NCBI GenBank assembly: GCA_027064745.1
Contig: JAMOPD010000340.1
Span: 1 to 7,615 of the forward strand
Direction of reading: 5' to 3'
From: Thermococcaceae archaeon
Lineage (GTDB): Archaea; Methanobacteriota_B; Thermococci; Thermococcales; Thermococcaceae
Length of the DNA: 7,615 nucleotides
Numbering within the stretch: position 1 is the first letter of the stretch; each line of letters begins with the position of its first letter. Under the pieces are notes generated by a model, which did no database searches, had not been told where the DNA came from, and worked only from the letters and a program-made list of their open reading frames with translations. Shown here one piece after another: positions 1 through 4,785 of this stretch. The position numbers were made by a program, and so were the translations under genes.

Positions 1-111
1 CTTCTTCCATCTTGCCCCGCAATGCGGGCACCTTGTAAGTGTTTTAAGTTGCCGTGTGGTTAATTCCCCACCGCATTTTACGCATATGTATTTATGCTTA
101 ATCATGCCCAT
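1..111 (-). CDS. C4 zinc-ribbon protein, RpoP (Rpo12)-like, 3' end cut by window edge
   Basis: The frame is open from an ATG at 111 to the window edge (37 codons, no stop), so the C-terminus is missing. It reads YICVKCGG near the start and RCPHCGARWKK at the end: two CxxC knuckles (C10/C13 and C28/C31) 14 residues apart, the pattern of a single zinc ribbon. The layout (Tyr before the first knuckle, RCPxCG at the second, a basic tail) resembles the archaeal RNA polymerase subunit P/Rpo12, but many small archaeal and viral zinc ribbons look alike, so the RpoP link is only a resemblance. The ATG overlaps the stop of the upstream gene as TGATG, and GGGGGTG lies just upstream. An in-frame ATG at 105 is a possible alternative start. 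It is the last visible gene of the PCNA operon. Zinc binding is well supported; the role is unknown. Confidence 0.75.
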   Translation of the reverse strand, partial: MGMIKHKYICVKCGGELTTRQLKTLTRCPHCGARWKK

Positions 112-296
112 CACACCCCCTCTAAAAATTTCTCTAAAAGCACTTTGAATATCCCTCTAACCTCATCCTCATCTGAAAATCCTTGTATTGTTCCCTTTGT
201 CATTAGTTCGCCATCCTCAATATAGTAAAACTGAAAAATACTCTGCATTCTATCCCCTTCCTTCCTCTTCAAGATAAGAGCTTTCTCTTTAGCCAC
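111..296 (-). CDS. Small conserved-looking protein of unknown function (61 aa)
   Basis: This 61-residue protein starts at a GTG (296), preceded by a strong GGGAGGTGAT ribosome site that overlaps the stop of the upstream nuclease-like gene. A basic N-terminus (residues 3-16, rich in Lys/Arg) leads into a likely beta hairpin (QSIFQFYYIEDGELMTKG, about 18-35) and then an acidic turn and a helix (FSDEDEVRGIFKVLLEKFLEG, about 40-60). No Cys, membrane segment or known motif is seen. The stop overlaps the ATG of the zinc-ribbon gene, so the two are probably translationally coupled. I do not recognise the family; the operon suggests an accessory role in DNA or RNA processing. Confidence 0.7.
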   Translation of the reverse strand: MAKEKALILKRKEGDRMQSIFQFYYIEDGELMTKGTIQGFSDEDEVRGIFKVLLEKFLEGV

Positions 297-302
297 GCTC
301 TA

Positions 303-851
303 TCACCTCCCTTCGAGCAGGAGTTTTAGGTCTGTTTTGAGGTCGTTAATAGTTTTAGCAATGATGACGTCTTTTCGTGGGATAACTGCATACAAGTCCC
401 GTGCATTGTCTTCATGTCTTACTTCAAATTTTGGATCAATTGAGAGAATGTTAAAAACAACAAAATAACTGCCAACCTGCATAAAGTAATAATAAGGGAC
501 ATTAAATCTTCTTGCAAGTTTTCTAAGCCTTATAAACTGTTTTCCGTTGACCTCAATTTCTCCATTCAGCCAAGCTTCTTCTGCAACCTTCCAACTTTTT
601 CTTTTCAGCTCAAAGAACGCAACAGGCTCCTCATCAACGACATTACCAAATTTATTCCACTCAACTTTAAAGAGGATCGAATCAACATCACTCATCTTAA
701 ACTGCTGAGGAAACAACTTTTCAACTACCCTACTGAAAAGCATTCTATTCTCAGCACTCTTCAACTCCCTATGCATGTAGTCAAAAAATGGCTTATACAA
801 TGAAGGGCCAAGATCAAGAGCCTTATAAACCATAGTAGCCCTGGAAGCCAT
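303..851 (-). CDS. Putative PD-(D/E)XK-fold nuclease
   Basis: The 182-residue protein (from ATG 851) carries the spacing of a restriction-endonuclease-like core: an N-terminal acidic helix (E34, E44), a strand with acidic residues (SDVDSILF, D55/D57), a hydrophobic strand ending in E-x-K (PVAFFELKRK, E81/K83), then a helix starting with Q105 (KQFIRLRKLARR) and a further strand (VPYYYFMQVG). Known families of this fold use D/E...D...ExK plus a Gln or Lys for metal-dependent DNA cleavage (Holliday-junction resolvases, Cas4/RecB nucleases, type II enzymes). The assignment is by pattern, not by recognised homology. A GTG at 854 is the alternative start; ATG 851 fits better because it overlaps the upstream TGA as TGATG and sits about 7 nt after GGAGGGG. 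Position in the PCNA operon suggests DNA processing during replication or repair. Confidence 0.6.
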   Translation of the reverse strand: MASRATMVYKALDLGPSLYKPFFDYMHRELKSAENRMLFSRVVEKLFPQQFKMSDVDSILFKVEWNKFGNVVDEEPVAFFELKRKSWKVAEEAWLNGEIEVNGKQFIRLRKLARRFNVPYYYFMQVGSYFVVFNILSIDPKFEVRHEDNARDLYAVIPRKDVIIAKTINDLKTDLKLLLEGR

Positions 852-1297
852 CACTTAACCCCTCCCCCACGCATTACTCCTACCTTACCCCTGCCCGGGA
901 CAATAACTGGCACTTCTGGCGTTTCTTCTACCTCCCCACGCTCCTCGTACCTCAACACCTTGATGACGCGCTCATTCCTGTCCCACCATGCTCTCCCAAG
1001 CCTCTCCAGCTTGCCCATGAAGGCTTTGTACTCCTCTCTCGAGACGCGTTTCCTGAGTTTCACCTTGTACACTTTCCCATCGACATAAACTCTCGTGGGA
1101 GCGGGCACATCCTCCAAGACGGCCTGAAGCCTCTCCAAATCAAGGACATTGACCGCATTCGCCGGCAATTCATCATCCTTGATGAGAATTTGCACCTTCA
1201 AGGCATTGAACTCCCCCACCAATTCCCTCCATTTTACCGCAACTTCTTCCTCAAGGCTCAACTCCTTGATGCGCTCCTCCAACTGTTCAGGGCTCAC
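851..1297 (-). CDS. Protein of unknown function with helical N-terminus, small alpha/beta domain and Gly-rich tail
   Basis: I place the start at the GTG at 1297, which overlaps the upstream stop as GTGA and follows GGGGGTGA at a normal distance; a longer version from GTG 1312 would add five residues and run through that ribosome site. The 148-aa product begins with an acidic, probably helical segment (about 1-45), continues with a hairpin-like stretch (TRVYVDGKVYKVKLRKRV, about 68-85) and a motif of the type EEYKAFMGKLERLGRAWWDR (about 88-107). The latter recalls the 'L..LG.RWD...K.W' pattern in small domains at the N-termini of some helicases and HARP-like proteins; this is a weak hint. The last ~28 residues are Val/Pro/Gly-rich and likely disordered. 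Function unknown; a nucleic-acid role is inferred from context. Confidence 0.7.
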   Translation of the reverse strand: MSPEQLEERIKELSLEEEVAVKWRELVGEFNALKVQILIKDDELPANAVNVLDLERLQAVLEDVPAPTRVYVDGKVYKVKLRKRVSREEYKAFMGKLERLGRAWWDRNERVIKVLRYEERGEVEETPEVPVIVPGRGKVGVMRGGGVK

Positions 1298-1626
1298 GCT
1301 TTCACCCCCCACGCGGCGAAGGTGGCCTGGTTAGTGACTGGCTTTTTCTTCAATTCAGCCTCCAGCTCCCTCATAAGGTCCTTTGCCTTGAACACTTCAA
1401 GCAGGCTGACCTCAGCGTTTTCGAGCTCGCCTGACCTGTATGCCATCCACAAGGGTTTCACTGCCCATCTTGCATCTTCTGGATAAGCATCCTCTCCCCT
1501 GAGAATCTTAAGAGCTAAATAGGAAATCATGCCCTTCACAGCCTTCTTATCATCGCTGGCAAAAATGAGAAACTCCTCAATCGGCCCTTCCGAAGGACTG
1601 TAAATCTTACAGTAAAACTGCTTCAT
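1294..1626 (-). CDS. Small protein of unknown function with C-terminal PIP-box-like peptide
   Basis: This 110-aa protein starts with ATG 1626, which overlaps the TGA of the winged-helix gene (ATGA) and follows AGGGGTGAGGGAGC. The N-terminal half is a compact alpha/beta segment (MKQFYCKIYS..., 1-45) and the middle is helical and charged (about 65-95). The extreme C-terminus reads TNQATFAAWGVKA (98-110). Archaeal PCNA-interacting peptides have Gln, a hydrophobic residue three further on, and an aromatic at +6, usually at a protein terminus; here Q100, F103 and W106 fit, although G107 is unusual at the last position. With PCNA encoded four genes upstream in the same operon, clamp binding is a reasonable inference. 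No enzymatic motif is visible. Confidence 0.7.
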   Translation of the reverse strand: MKQFYCKIYSPSEGPIEEFLIFASDDKKAVKGMISYLALKILRGEDAYPEDARWAVKPLWMAYRSGELENAEVSLLEVFKAKDLMRELEAELKKKPVTNQATFAAWGVKA

Positions 1627-1820
1627 GCTCCCTCACCCCTCTTGAGGTAGTAGAACCCGCTTGGAGCTCTTTCAACAACGCCTTTCATCCTCAGTTGCTC
1701 TAAGACGGCTTTTACCTCGCTGGCTGGCATTCTGAGCTCCTGAACAAGGTCGCTAACCAAACACGGAGCCCTCTCAAGGGCTTCTAAAACCTTCAACTGC
1801 TCAAAACCCCTAACCTGCAT
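1623..1820 (-). CDS. Small winged-helix DNA-binding protein (65 aa)
   Basis: The whole protein is one winged helix-turn-helix domain: helix 1 at about 7-15 (EQLKVLEAL), helix 2 at 21-29 (LVSDLVQEL), a recognition helix at 32-46 (PASEVKAVLEQLRMK) and a wing with two strands at 48-60 (GVVERAPSGFYYLKR). This is the layout of MarR/ArsR/IclR-type and archaeal single-domain regulators; nothing besides the domain is present, so it may act as a dimer or as a partner of the coiled-coil protein encoded just before it. ATG 1820 directly abuts the upstream TGA, and GGGAGGTG lies about 7 nt before it. It could be a transcription regulator of the element or a DNA-binding part of the replication machinery; the sequence cannot decide. 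Confidence 0.8.
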   Translation of the reverse strand: MQVRGFEQLKVLEALERAPCLVSDLVQELRMPASEVKAVLEQLRMKGVVERAPSGFYYLKRGEGA

Positions 1821-2099
1821 TCAGAACACCTCCCTCATCTTTGTGAGGACATCAGAAAGCGCATCCGCATAACCAGTCCAGTACTCGATGTCCTTCTCAA
1901 CCTTGTGAAGCTCCTCTTTGGCTTTCTTTGCCTTCAAAACAGCGGCTTCTCTTTCCAGCCTTGCCTTAGTTTCGAGGGCTTTCTCAATTTTCTGCTCAAG
2001 CCAGTCCTCTAAACTGGCTGGCTCCTCCTTAACAACATGGACTTGAGCCCGCTCTTGGGCAACAAAAGCCCAAAAAGCTTTTTCAGCTTCAGAACTCAT
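1821..2099 (-). CDS. Short charged coiled-coil protein of unknown function
   Basis: This 92-aa protein starts at ATG 2099 after an excellent GAGGAGGTGA ribosome site that overlaps the end of the PCNA gene. It is almost wholly helical: a short N-terminal helix (EKAFWAFVAQERAQ, about 6-19), a linker with Pro27, then a long Glu/Lys/Ala-rich helix with heptad-like spacing from about 29 to 75, and a closing helix (YADALSDVLTKMREVF). There are no Cys or membrane segments. It lies between PCNA and the winged-helix gene, with only the 12-nt gap to PCNA and no gap to the next gene. A scaffold or dimerisation role is a guess. The N-terminal FWAF resembles only loosely a clamp-binding peptide. Confidence 0.7.
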   Translation of the reverse strand: MSSEAEKAFWAFVAQERAQVHVVKEEPASLEDWLEQKIEKALETKARLEREAAVLKAKKAKEELHKVEKDIEYWTGYADALSDVLTKMREVF

Positions 2100-2111
2100 G
2101 CTTTCACCTCC

Positions 2112-2855
2112 TCATTCGACTCTCGGAGCGATCAGAAACGTGATGGAGCCTTCGTCTCTTACATGATACCTCAAGAGCAGGGGAATGTTCTTTCCAAACT
2201 TCAAGAAGAGCTCCTGCCCATCTGAGAGCTTCTTTGCAATATCCTCTAAGTAATTAAGACCATATGCCGTCTTTGCATCCTTCTCAATCGTTATGTCAAG
2301 GAGAACCTCATCCTCAAGAGTCAAGACCGTTTCAACTTCCGTATCATCACCCACAGCTTTGAGAATCAGCTTCCCTTGCGTTCCGATGAACTTCACTGAA
2401 TCCGAGACTAATGCGGCTGCTTTAACTGCTTTCTTGAAGCCAACGCCGAGCAGAACAGCCTCAACGGTGAAAGGCAGTTCGGGCATCTCAACGTCGAACT
2501 CTTCTGCATCTATGAGCGGAAGCTTGAACTTTAGAACTTCCTCACCGTCCAGGATGACTTCAAGGATATTGTTTGAAGATTTTCTCAGGATTAAGGTATC
2601 TTTGCTCTTTGCCAGCTTTAGCACCTTCAGGAACTTCTTCATGTTCAGCCCGATTATCTCAGAACCCCTTACGTCGTATTTGGAGAATACAAAAGCTGGA
2701 AGCTCAAGGTCCATCATGACGACACGGCTTGGATCCATTGCTCTAAATGTCATGGCTTCTTCATCAATTCTGAAAGCTGCTTCCTCAACAAAGCTGCCAA
2801 TTGAGGCCATCAAATCTGCAAAATCCTTTGCCCCATCAAACACAATCTCAAACAT
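2112..2855 (-). CDS. pcn: DNA polymerase sliding clamp (PCNA), element-type paralogue
   Basis: The 247-aa product is a full-length archaeal PCNA: a ring-shaped homotrimer that encircles DNA and tethers polymerase, ligase and nucleases. Hallmarks are the N-terminal FEIVFDGAKDFADL, the RAMDPSRVVMMDL signature (38-50), the interdomain connecting loop LPLIDAEEFDVEMPELPF (112-129), AALVSDSVKFI (147-157), LTLEDEVLLDI and the C-terminal FLIAPRVE tail. It aligns by eye without gaps to P. furiosus PCNA as I remember it, with roughly half the residues shared. Most residues forming the charged subunit interface in that clamp are replaced here: Pfu R82, R109, E139, D143 and D147 become L81, L108, V138, K142 and A146. 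The PIP-binding loop and tail look intact. ATG 2855 follows AAGGGGTGA and overlaps the upstream gene by 8 nt. It is probably an additional clamp carried by a mobile element rather than the main chromosomal one. Confidence 0.96.
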   Translation of the reverse strand: MFEIVFDGAKDFADLMASIGSFVEEAAFRIDEEAMTFRAMDPSRVVMMDLELPAFVFSKYDVRGSEIIGLNMKKFLKVLKLAKSKDTLILRKSSNNILEVILDGEEVLKFKLPLIDAEEFDVEMPELPFTVEAVLLGVGFKKAVKAAALVSDSVKFIGTQGKLILKAVGDDTEVETVLTLEDEVLLDITIEKDAKTAYGLNYLEDIAKKLSDGQELFLKFGKNIPLLLRYHVRDEGSITFLIAPRVE

Positions 2856-3321
2856 TCTTCTTCACCCCTTTTCCAAACAGTTCAGCCAAATCCGCATCAT
2901 TTGAGACAAGAGCATGAATCCTCCTCACGGCTTTGGCAAGCTTGGAGAAGTTCTCCAGAGCAGAATCAGCAACGGGCTTGAGCGAGCCCTTCTTCACGAC
3001 AGTCCTCTCATCGCTCATAGAAACCGTAAGGCCAGAGAAGTTTGAGTGCACAGCAATGAGGGTCTTAACTTTCGTTACCGGCACGGGCCCAAAAGTCATG
3101 GGCCCATCTGAGCTTGTGATTTCCACTTGAGCTGAGGCTGTGCCGAACTCTTCAAAGCTGAAGACTACCTCAGCAAAAAGGCCGTCTTCTGCTTCCAGCA
3201 CGATTTTGACTTTTTCTTTAGCTCCAGTGTAGTGGACAGACTTATCAACATCCCTAACTACCCAACCCTCCAAAGAGCCGAGCGAATCTAAAAAGCCGAC
3301 AATAAAATCCTCGGTTTTCAT
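2848..3321 (-). CDS. Beta-rich protein of unknown function encoded immediately before PCNA
   Basis: I start this gene at ATG 3321 (157 aa). The frame stays open to 3354, but that extension (QKRKRGCC...) lies inside the end of the upstream gene. An N-terminal helix (MKTEDFIVGFLDSLGSLEGW) is followed by a series of likely beta strands at about 20-115 (KVKIVLEAEDG, LFAEVVFSFEEF, ASAQVEITSS, TKVKTLIAVHS, GLTVSMSDERTVV), then a helical C-terminal part. The last residues, DADLAELFGKGVKKNV, match the spacing of a PCNA-interacting peptide (hydrophobic L at +3, LF at +6/+7) except that Asp replaces the usual Gln. The stop lies inside the start of the PCNA gene (8-nt overlap), indicating coupled translation. 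I do not recognise the family. A clamp partner or regulator is possible but unproven. Confidence 0.72.
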   Translation of the reverse strand: MKTEDFIVGFLDSLGSLEGWVVRDVDKSVHYTGAKEKVKIVLEAEDGLFAEVVFSFEEFGTASAQVEITSSDGPMTFGPVPVTKVKTLIAVHSNFSGLTVSMSDERTVVKKGSLKPVADSALENFSKLAKAVRRIHALVSNDADLAELFGKGVKKNV

Positions 3322-4231
3322 TCCGCAACAACCCCTTTTCCTCTTTTGGAGCATAAAATTCGAGTAAGGGCAAAATCACCCGCTTGAAGTGCGGGTCAGA
3401 ATAAACAACATCAAAAACAGCCGTGAAGCCGTATTTGTCAATGAGCCTCTTAAGGGCAAACCTTTGGAAGTCTTTTGCCATTCTTTCGGCTCTCTCTTTG
3501 CCATGTCTGTCTGTCAAAACAAGCTCATAGCTTTCAAGCCATTCTCTGAGAACCTTTGTAATTTCTGCAGCTGCATCGCTGACTTTGAGGGCTTTTTCAG
3601 GTTTGACCTTTAGCTTCTGTTCTTTTAAGAACGCCTTCTCACGGTCTTTTCTGACAAAGACATAGCTGATAATGTCCGCTTTTTCTGACGGTTTTACAAG
3701 AACCCAACCTTGGAACTCCTCAACGATGTCCTTAGGCTTGAAAACTTCGGGCCATTCGTCCCTGTCATTTCTTCTAATATCGAACGCCATCCTGAGGTAA
3801 TCACGGATCTTGTCCTCATCTCTAAAGCCCGCAAGAGCGCAAACTTCCTTCCAGCTTTTTCCTTCTTCAATTTTCTCTGCAATAGCTTTGAGCTTGATAG
3901 CGTCACGGACAACAGTCTTAGAACCGAGTTTGAGAGCTTGGATTTGGAGCTGGAGTTTTTCAATCTGTTGCTGAAGCTTCTCAACAAGCCTTTCAAGCTC
4001 CTCAATGCGTCTATCTTTTTCTTCAAGCTTGAGCTCTTCATTTTCACGCATTAAAACAGCTTTATCAGCATCCTTTGAAGGCAAAAGCATGCCAAAATAC
4101 ACTCCAGAAGGAATCGATCCTTTTTGCTCATAGAATAGTTCTTTATCTTCCTCCTCTACCCAAAATGCTAAATATTTTGGGTTTTTGAAAATTGGTGGCC
4201 TTCCTGGTCCACTGTGTCGTTGTCTTGGCAT
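3254..4231 (-). CDS. Large coiled-coil, probably DNA-binding protein of unknown function
   Basis: ATG 4231 (325 aa) is preferred over the upstream ATG 4267 because GGTGA lies 5 nt before it and it clears the preceding gene. Visible parts: a basic AT-hook-like N-terminus (SGPGRPPIF, 7-15); an RHH-like strand-helix-helix (KYLAFWVEEEDKELFYEQKG..., about 19-50); a coiled coil (about 58-102, ending in repeated KLQ/QIQ units); a possible helix-turn-helix (KLKAIAEKIEEGKSWKEVCALAGF, then DEDKIRDYLRMAF, 113-150); and a helical C-terminal region. Replication initiator or partition protein are both conceivable; no catalytic motif is seen. The C-terminus is odd: after PKEEKG (residue 300) the last 25 residues (Phe/Arg/Gly-rich) run 68 nt into the next gene. 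A -1 shift in AAAAGGGG would give VVAE and then a stop overlapping the next ATG. Confidence 0.75.
   Translation of the reverse strand: MPRQRHSGPGRPPIFKNPKYLAFWVEEEDKELFYEQKGSIPSGVYFGMLLPSKDADKAVLMRENEELKLEEKDRRIEELERLVEKLQQQIEKLQLQIQALKLGSKTVVRDAIKLKAIAEKIEEGKSWKEVCALAGFRDEDKIRDYLRMAFDIRRNDRDEWPEVFKPKDIVEEFQGWVLVKPSEKADIISYVFVRKDREKAFLKEQKLKVKPEKALKVSDAAAEITKVLREWLESYELVLTDRHGKERAERMAKDFQRFALKRLIDKYGFTAVFDVVYSDPHFKRVILPLLEFYAPKEEKGLLRNENRGFYCRLFRFARLFGGLGS
3332..3338 (-). other. Shifty heptamer A_AAG_GGG near the end of the coiled-coil gene
   Basis: Read on the minus strand in the frame of the large coiled-coil gene, the codons are GAA AAG GGG, so A_AAG_GGG has the X_XXY_YYZ form of a -1 slippery site. 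Re-reading one base here, or one extra base in the surrounding A4G4 run, gives GTT GTT GCG GAA TGA, whose TGA overlaps the ATG of the following gene as ATGA. The structure is seen; whether it is a frameshift site, a real deletion, a sequencing error or coincidence is not known. Confidence 0.4.
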
Positions 4232-4247
4232 TAGAATCACCAGAAAA

Positions 4248-4478
4248 TTAAGTTTGTACCATAGCAACCTTTAAAGCTTCATATTTTGCTCTAAGAATCT
4301 CAATCTCCCTTTCTAATTCCTTAACTCTTTTCTTTAGCCTTACAAGTTCGTCAAGCTTGTCATATTCAGCAACAAGCTCTAAAAATTCCCTTCTGGACAT
4401 GCCTTCTCTTTTCTTCTCAAGTTTGAGATACAGGTCAGGAGGTAAATCAACAATCCACTTGTATTTTGGTCCTCCCAT
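4248..4478 (-). CDS. Ribbon-helix-helix protein with C-terminal coiled coil, probable autorepressor
   Basis: This 76-aa protein has a strand-helix-helix layout of the RHH (CopG/MetJ/Arc) type: strand KYKWIVDLPPDL (5-16), helix YLKLEKKREG (17-26) and helix SRREFLELVAEYDKL (28-42). A heptad-patterned coiled coil follows (LVRLKKRVKELEREIEILRAKYEALKV, about 46-72). RHH proteins bind DNA as dimers through the paired N-terminal strands and often repress their own promoters. It is the first gene of the eleven-gene cluster, and a 32-bp palindrome lies between its TATA-like element and its start codon, which fits self-repression. ATG 4478 follows AAGGTGATGTAA. The next gene also looks RHH-plus-coiled-coil, so the two might heterodimerise (inference). 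Confidence 0.82.
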   Translation of the reverse strand: MGGPKYKWIVDLPPDLYLKLEKKREGMSRREFLELVAEYDKLDELVRLKKRVKELEREIEILRAKYEALKVAMVQT

Positions 4479-4491
4479 TTACATCACCTTA

Positions 4492-4523
4492 TACGAATTA
4501 TTCGTATATACGTATAATTCGTA
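4492..4523. promoter_or_regulatory. 32-bp operator-like palindrome made of two 15-bp palindromes
   Basis: The 32 bases are self-complementary at 15 of 16 pairs; only 4502/4513 mismatch. Each end is itself a 15-bp palindrome, TACGAATTATTCGTA (4492-4506, perfect around its central base) and TACGTATAATTCGTA (4509-4523, one mismatched pair), with centres 17 bp apart. It lies between the TATA-like element and the start codon of the RHH gene, where a bound protein would block transcription initiation. Tandem half-site operators are typical of RHH repressors; binding by this particular protein is inferred. Confidence 0.75.
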
Positions 4524-4531
4524 AATATAAA
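4523..4531 (-). promoter_or_regulatory. TATA box for the RHH-PCNA operon
   Basis: On the minus strand the bases read TTTATATTT, a good archaeal TATA element, 45-53 nt before the ATG at 4478. The usual ~25-nt spacing puts the transcript start near 4500-4503, inside the palindromic operator, with a leader of about 22 nt. No other convincing TATA element with an untranslated leader is seen inside the eleven-gene cluster. Confidence 0.6.
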
Positions 4532-4548
4532 TGTTGTGGTCATGCAAC

Positions 4549-4561
4549 TGAACATTGTTCA
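4549..4561. repeat. TGAACA palindrome, copy 1
   Basis: TGAACATTGTTCA is a perfect palindrome around one central base. A second copy differing by one extra T lies about 43 bp away (centre to centre), close to four helical turns. Two such sites on the same DNA face suggest binding of a dimeric protein, either as a second operator set upstream of the TATA box or as origin iterons. Confidence 0.55.
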
Positions 4562-4591
4562 AAAAAGCAGCTGCTAAAGCAGCTCTAATAA

Positions 4592-4605
4592 TGAACATTT
4601 GTTCA
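4592..4605. repeat. TGAACA palindrome, copy 2
   Basis: TGAACATTTGTTCA is a palindrome with arms TGAACA/TGTTCA and a TT centre, matching copy 1 at 4549-4561 apart from one additional T. The binding protein is unknown; candidates in the window are the RHH, winged-helix and AbrB-type proteins. Confidence 0.55.
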
Positions 4606-4667
4606 AAGTGGTGAGTTTTGTAATACAAAATTCATGCATCTTACATGACAGTTGAGTAAAGAACATG

Positions 4668-4691
4668 AATTTAATTTTATAAAATTAAATT
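4668..4691. repeat. Perfect 24-bp A/T-only palindrome
   Basis: The left half AATTTAATTTTA is followed directly by its exact reverse complement, with no spacer and no mismatch; the flanking bases (G/G) break the symmetry. It contains only A and T, so it could be a melting or cruciform-forming element of an origin, or a binding site. In such AT-rich DNA some palindromes arise by chance, but 12 matching pairs in a row is long. Confidence 0.55.
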
Positions 4692-4773
4692 GCAGAAATC
4701 TGAGTTGTTTAGTGCCTACAAGAAGCAAGTACTTCTTTCTAATTCTTTCTTTATCGCAGAATTAAATTTATTT

Positions 4774-4785
4774 AATAAAAATAAA
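4774..4785 (-). terminator. T-rich transcription stop after the AbrB-like gene
   Basis: Just downstream of the TAG of the AbrB-like gene the minus strand reads TTTATTTTTATT. Archaeal RNA polymerases, including those of Thermococcales, end transcription at oligo-T runs without needing a hairpin, so this is a plausible stop that would keep this gene separate from the PCNA operon. Confidence 0.4.

Noticed and set aside
173..245. PIP-like QSIFQFYY in the 61-aa protein
   Set aside because: The spacing fits, but the segment looks like a core beta strand near the N-terminus rather than an exposed terminal peptide, so it is not claimed as clamp-binding.
1294..1312. GTG 1312 as the start of the Gly-rich-tail protein
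   Set aside because: It would translate through GGGGGTGA, which serves as ribosome site for GTG 1297, and the latter makes the GTGA overlap typical of this operon.
2293..2904. Long plus-strand open frame opposite PCNA
   Set aside because: It lies antisense to an unmistakable PCNA gene, its product is Ser/Thr-rich low-complexity sequence typical of shadow frames, and no ribosome site precedes it.
3694..4054. Open frames on both strands overlapping the large coiled-coil gene
   Set aside because: Both read Ser/Lys- or Phe/Leu-rich shadows of the Glu/Lys-rich coiled coil; the main frame continues through with good domain structure.
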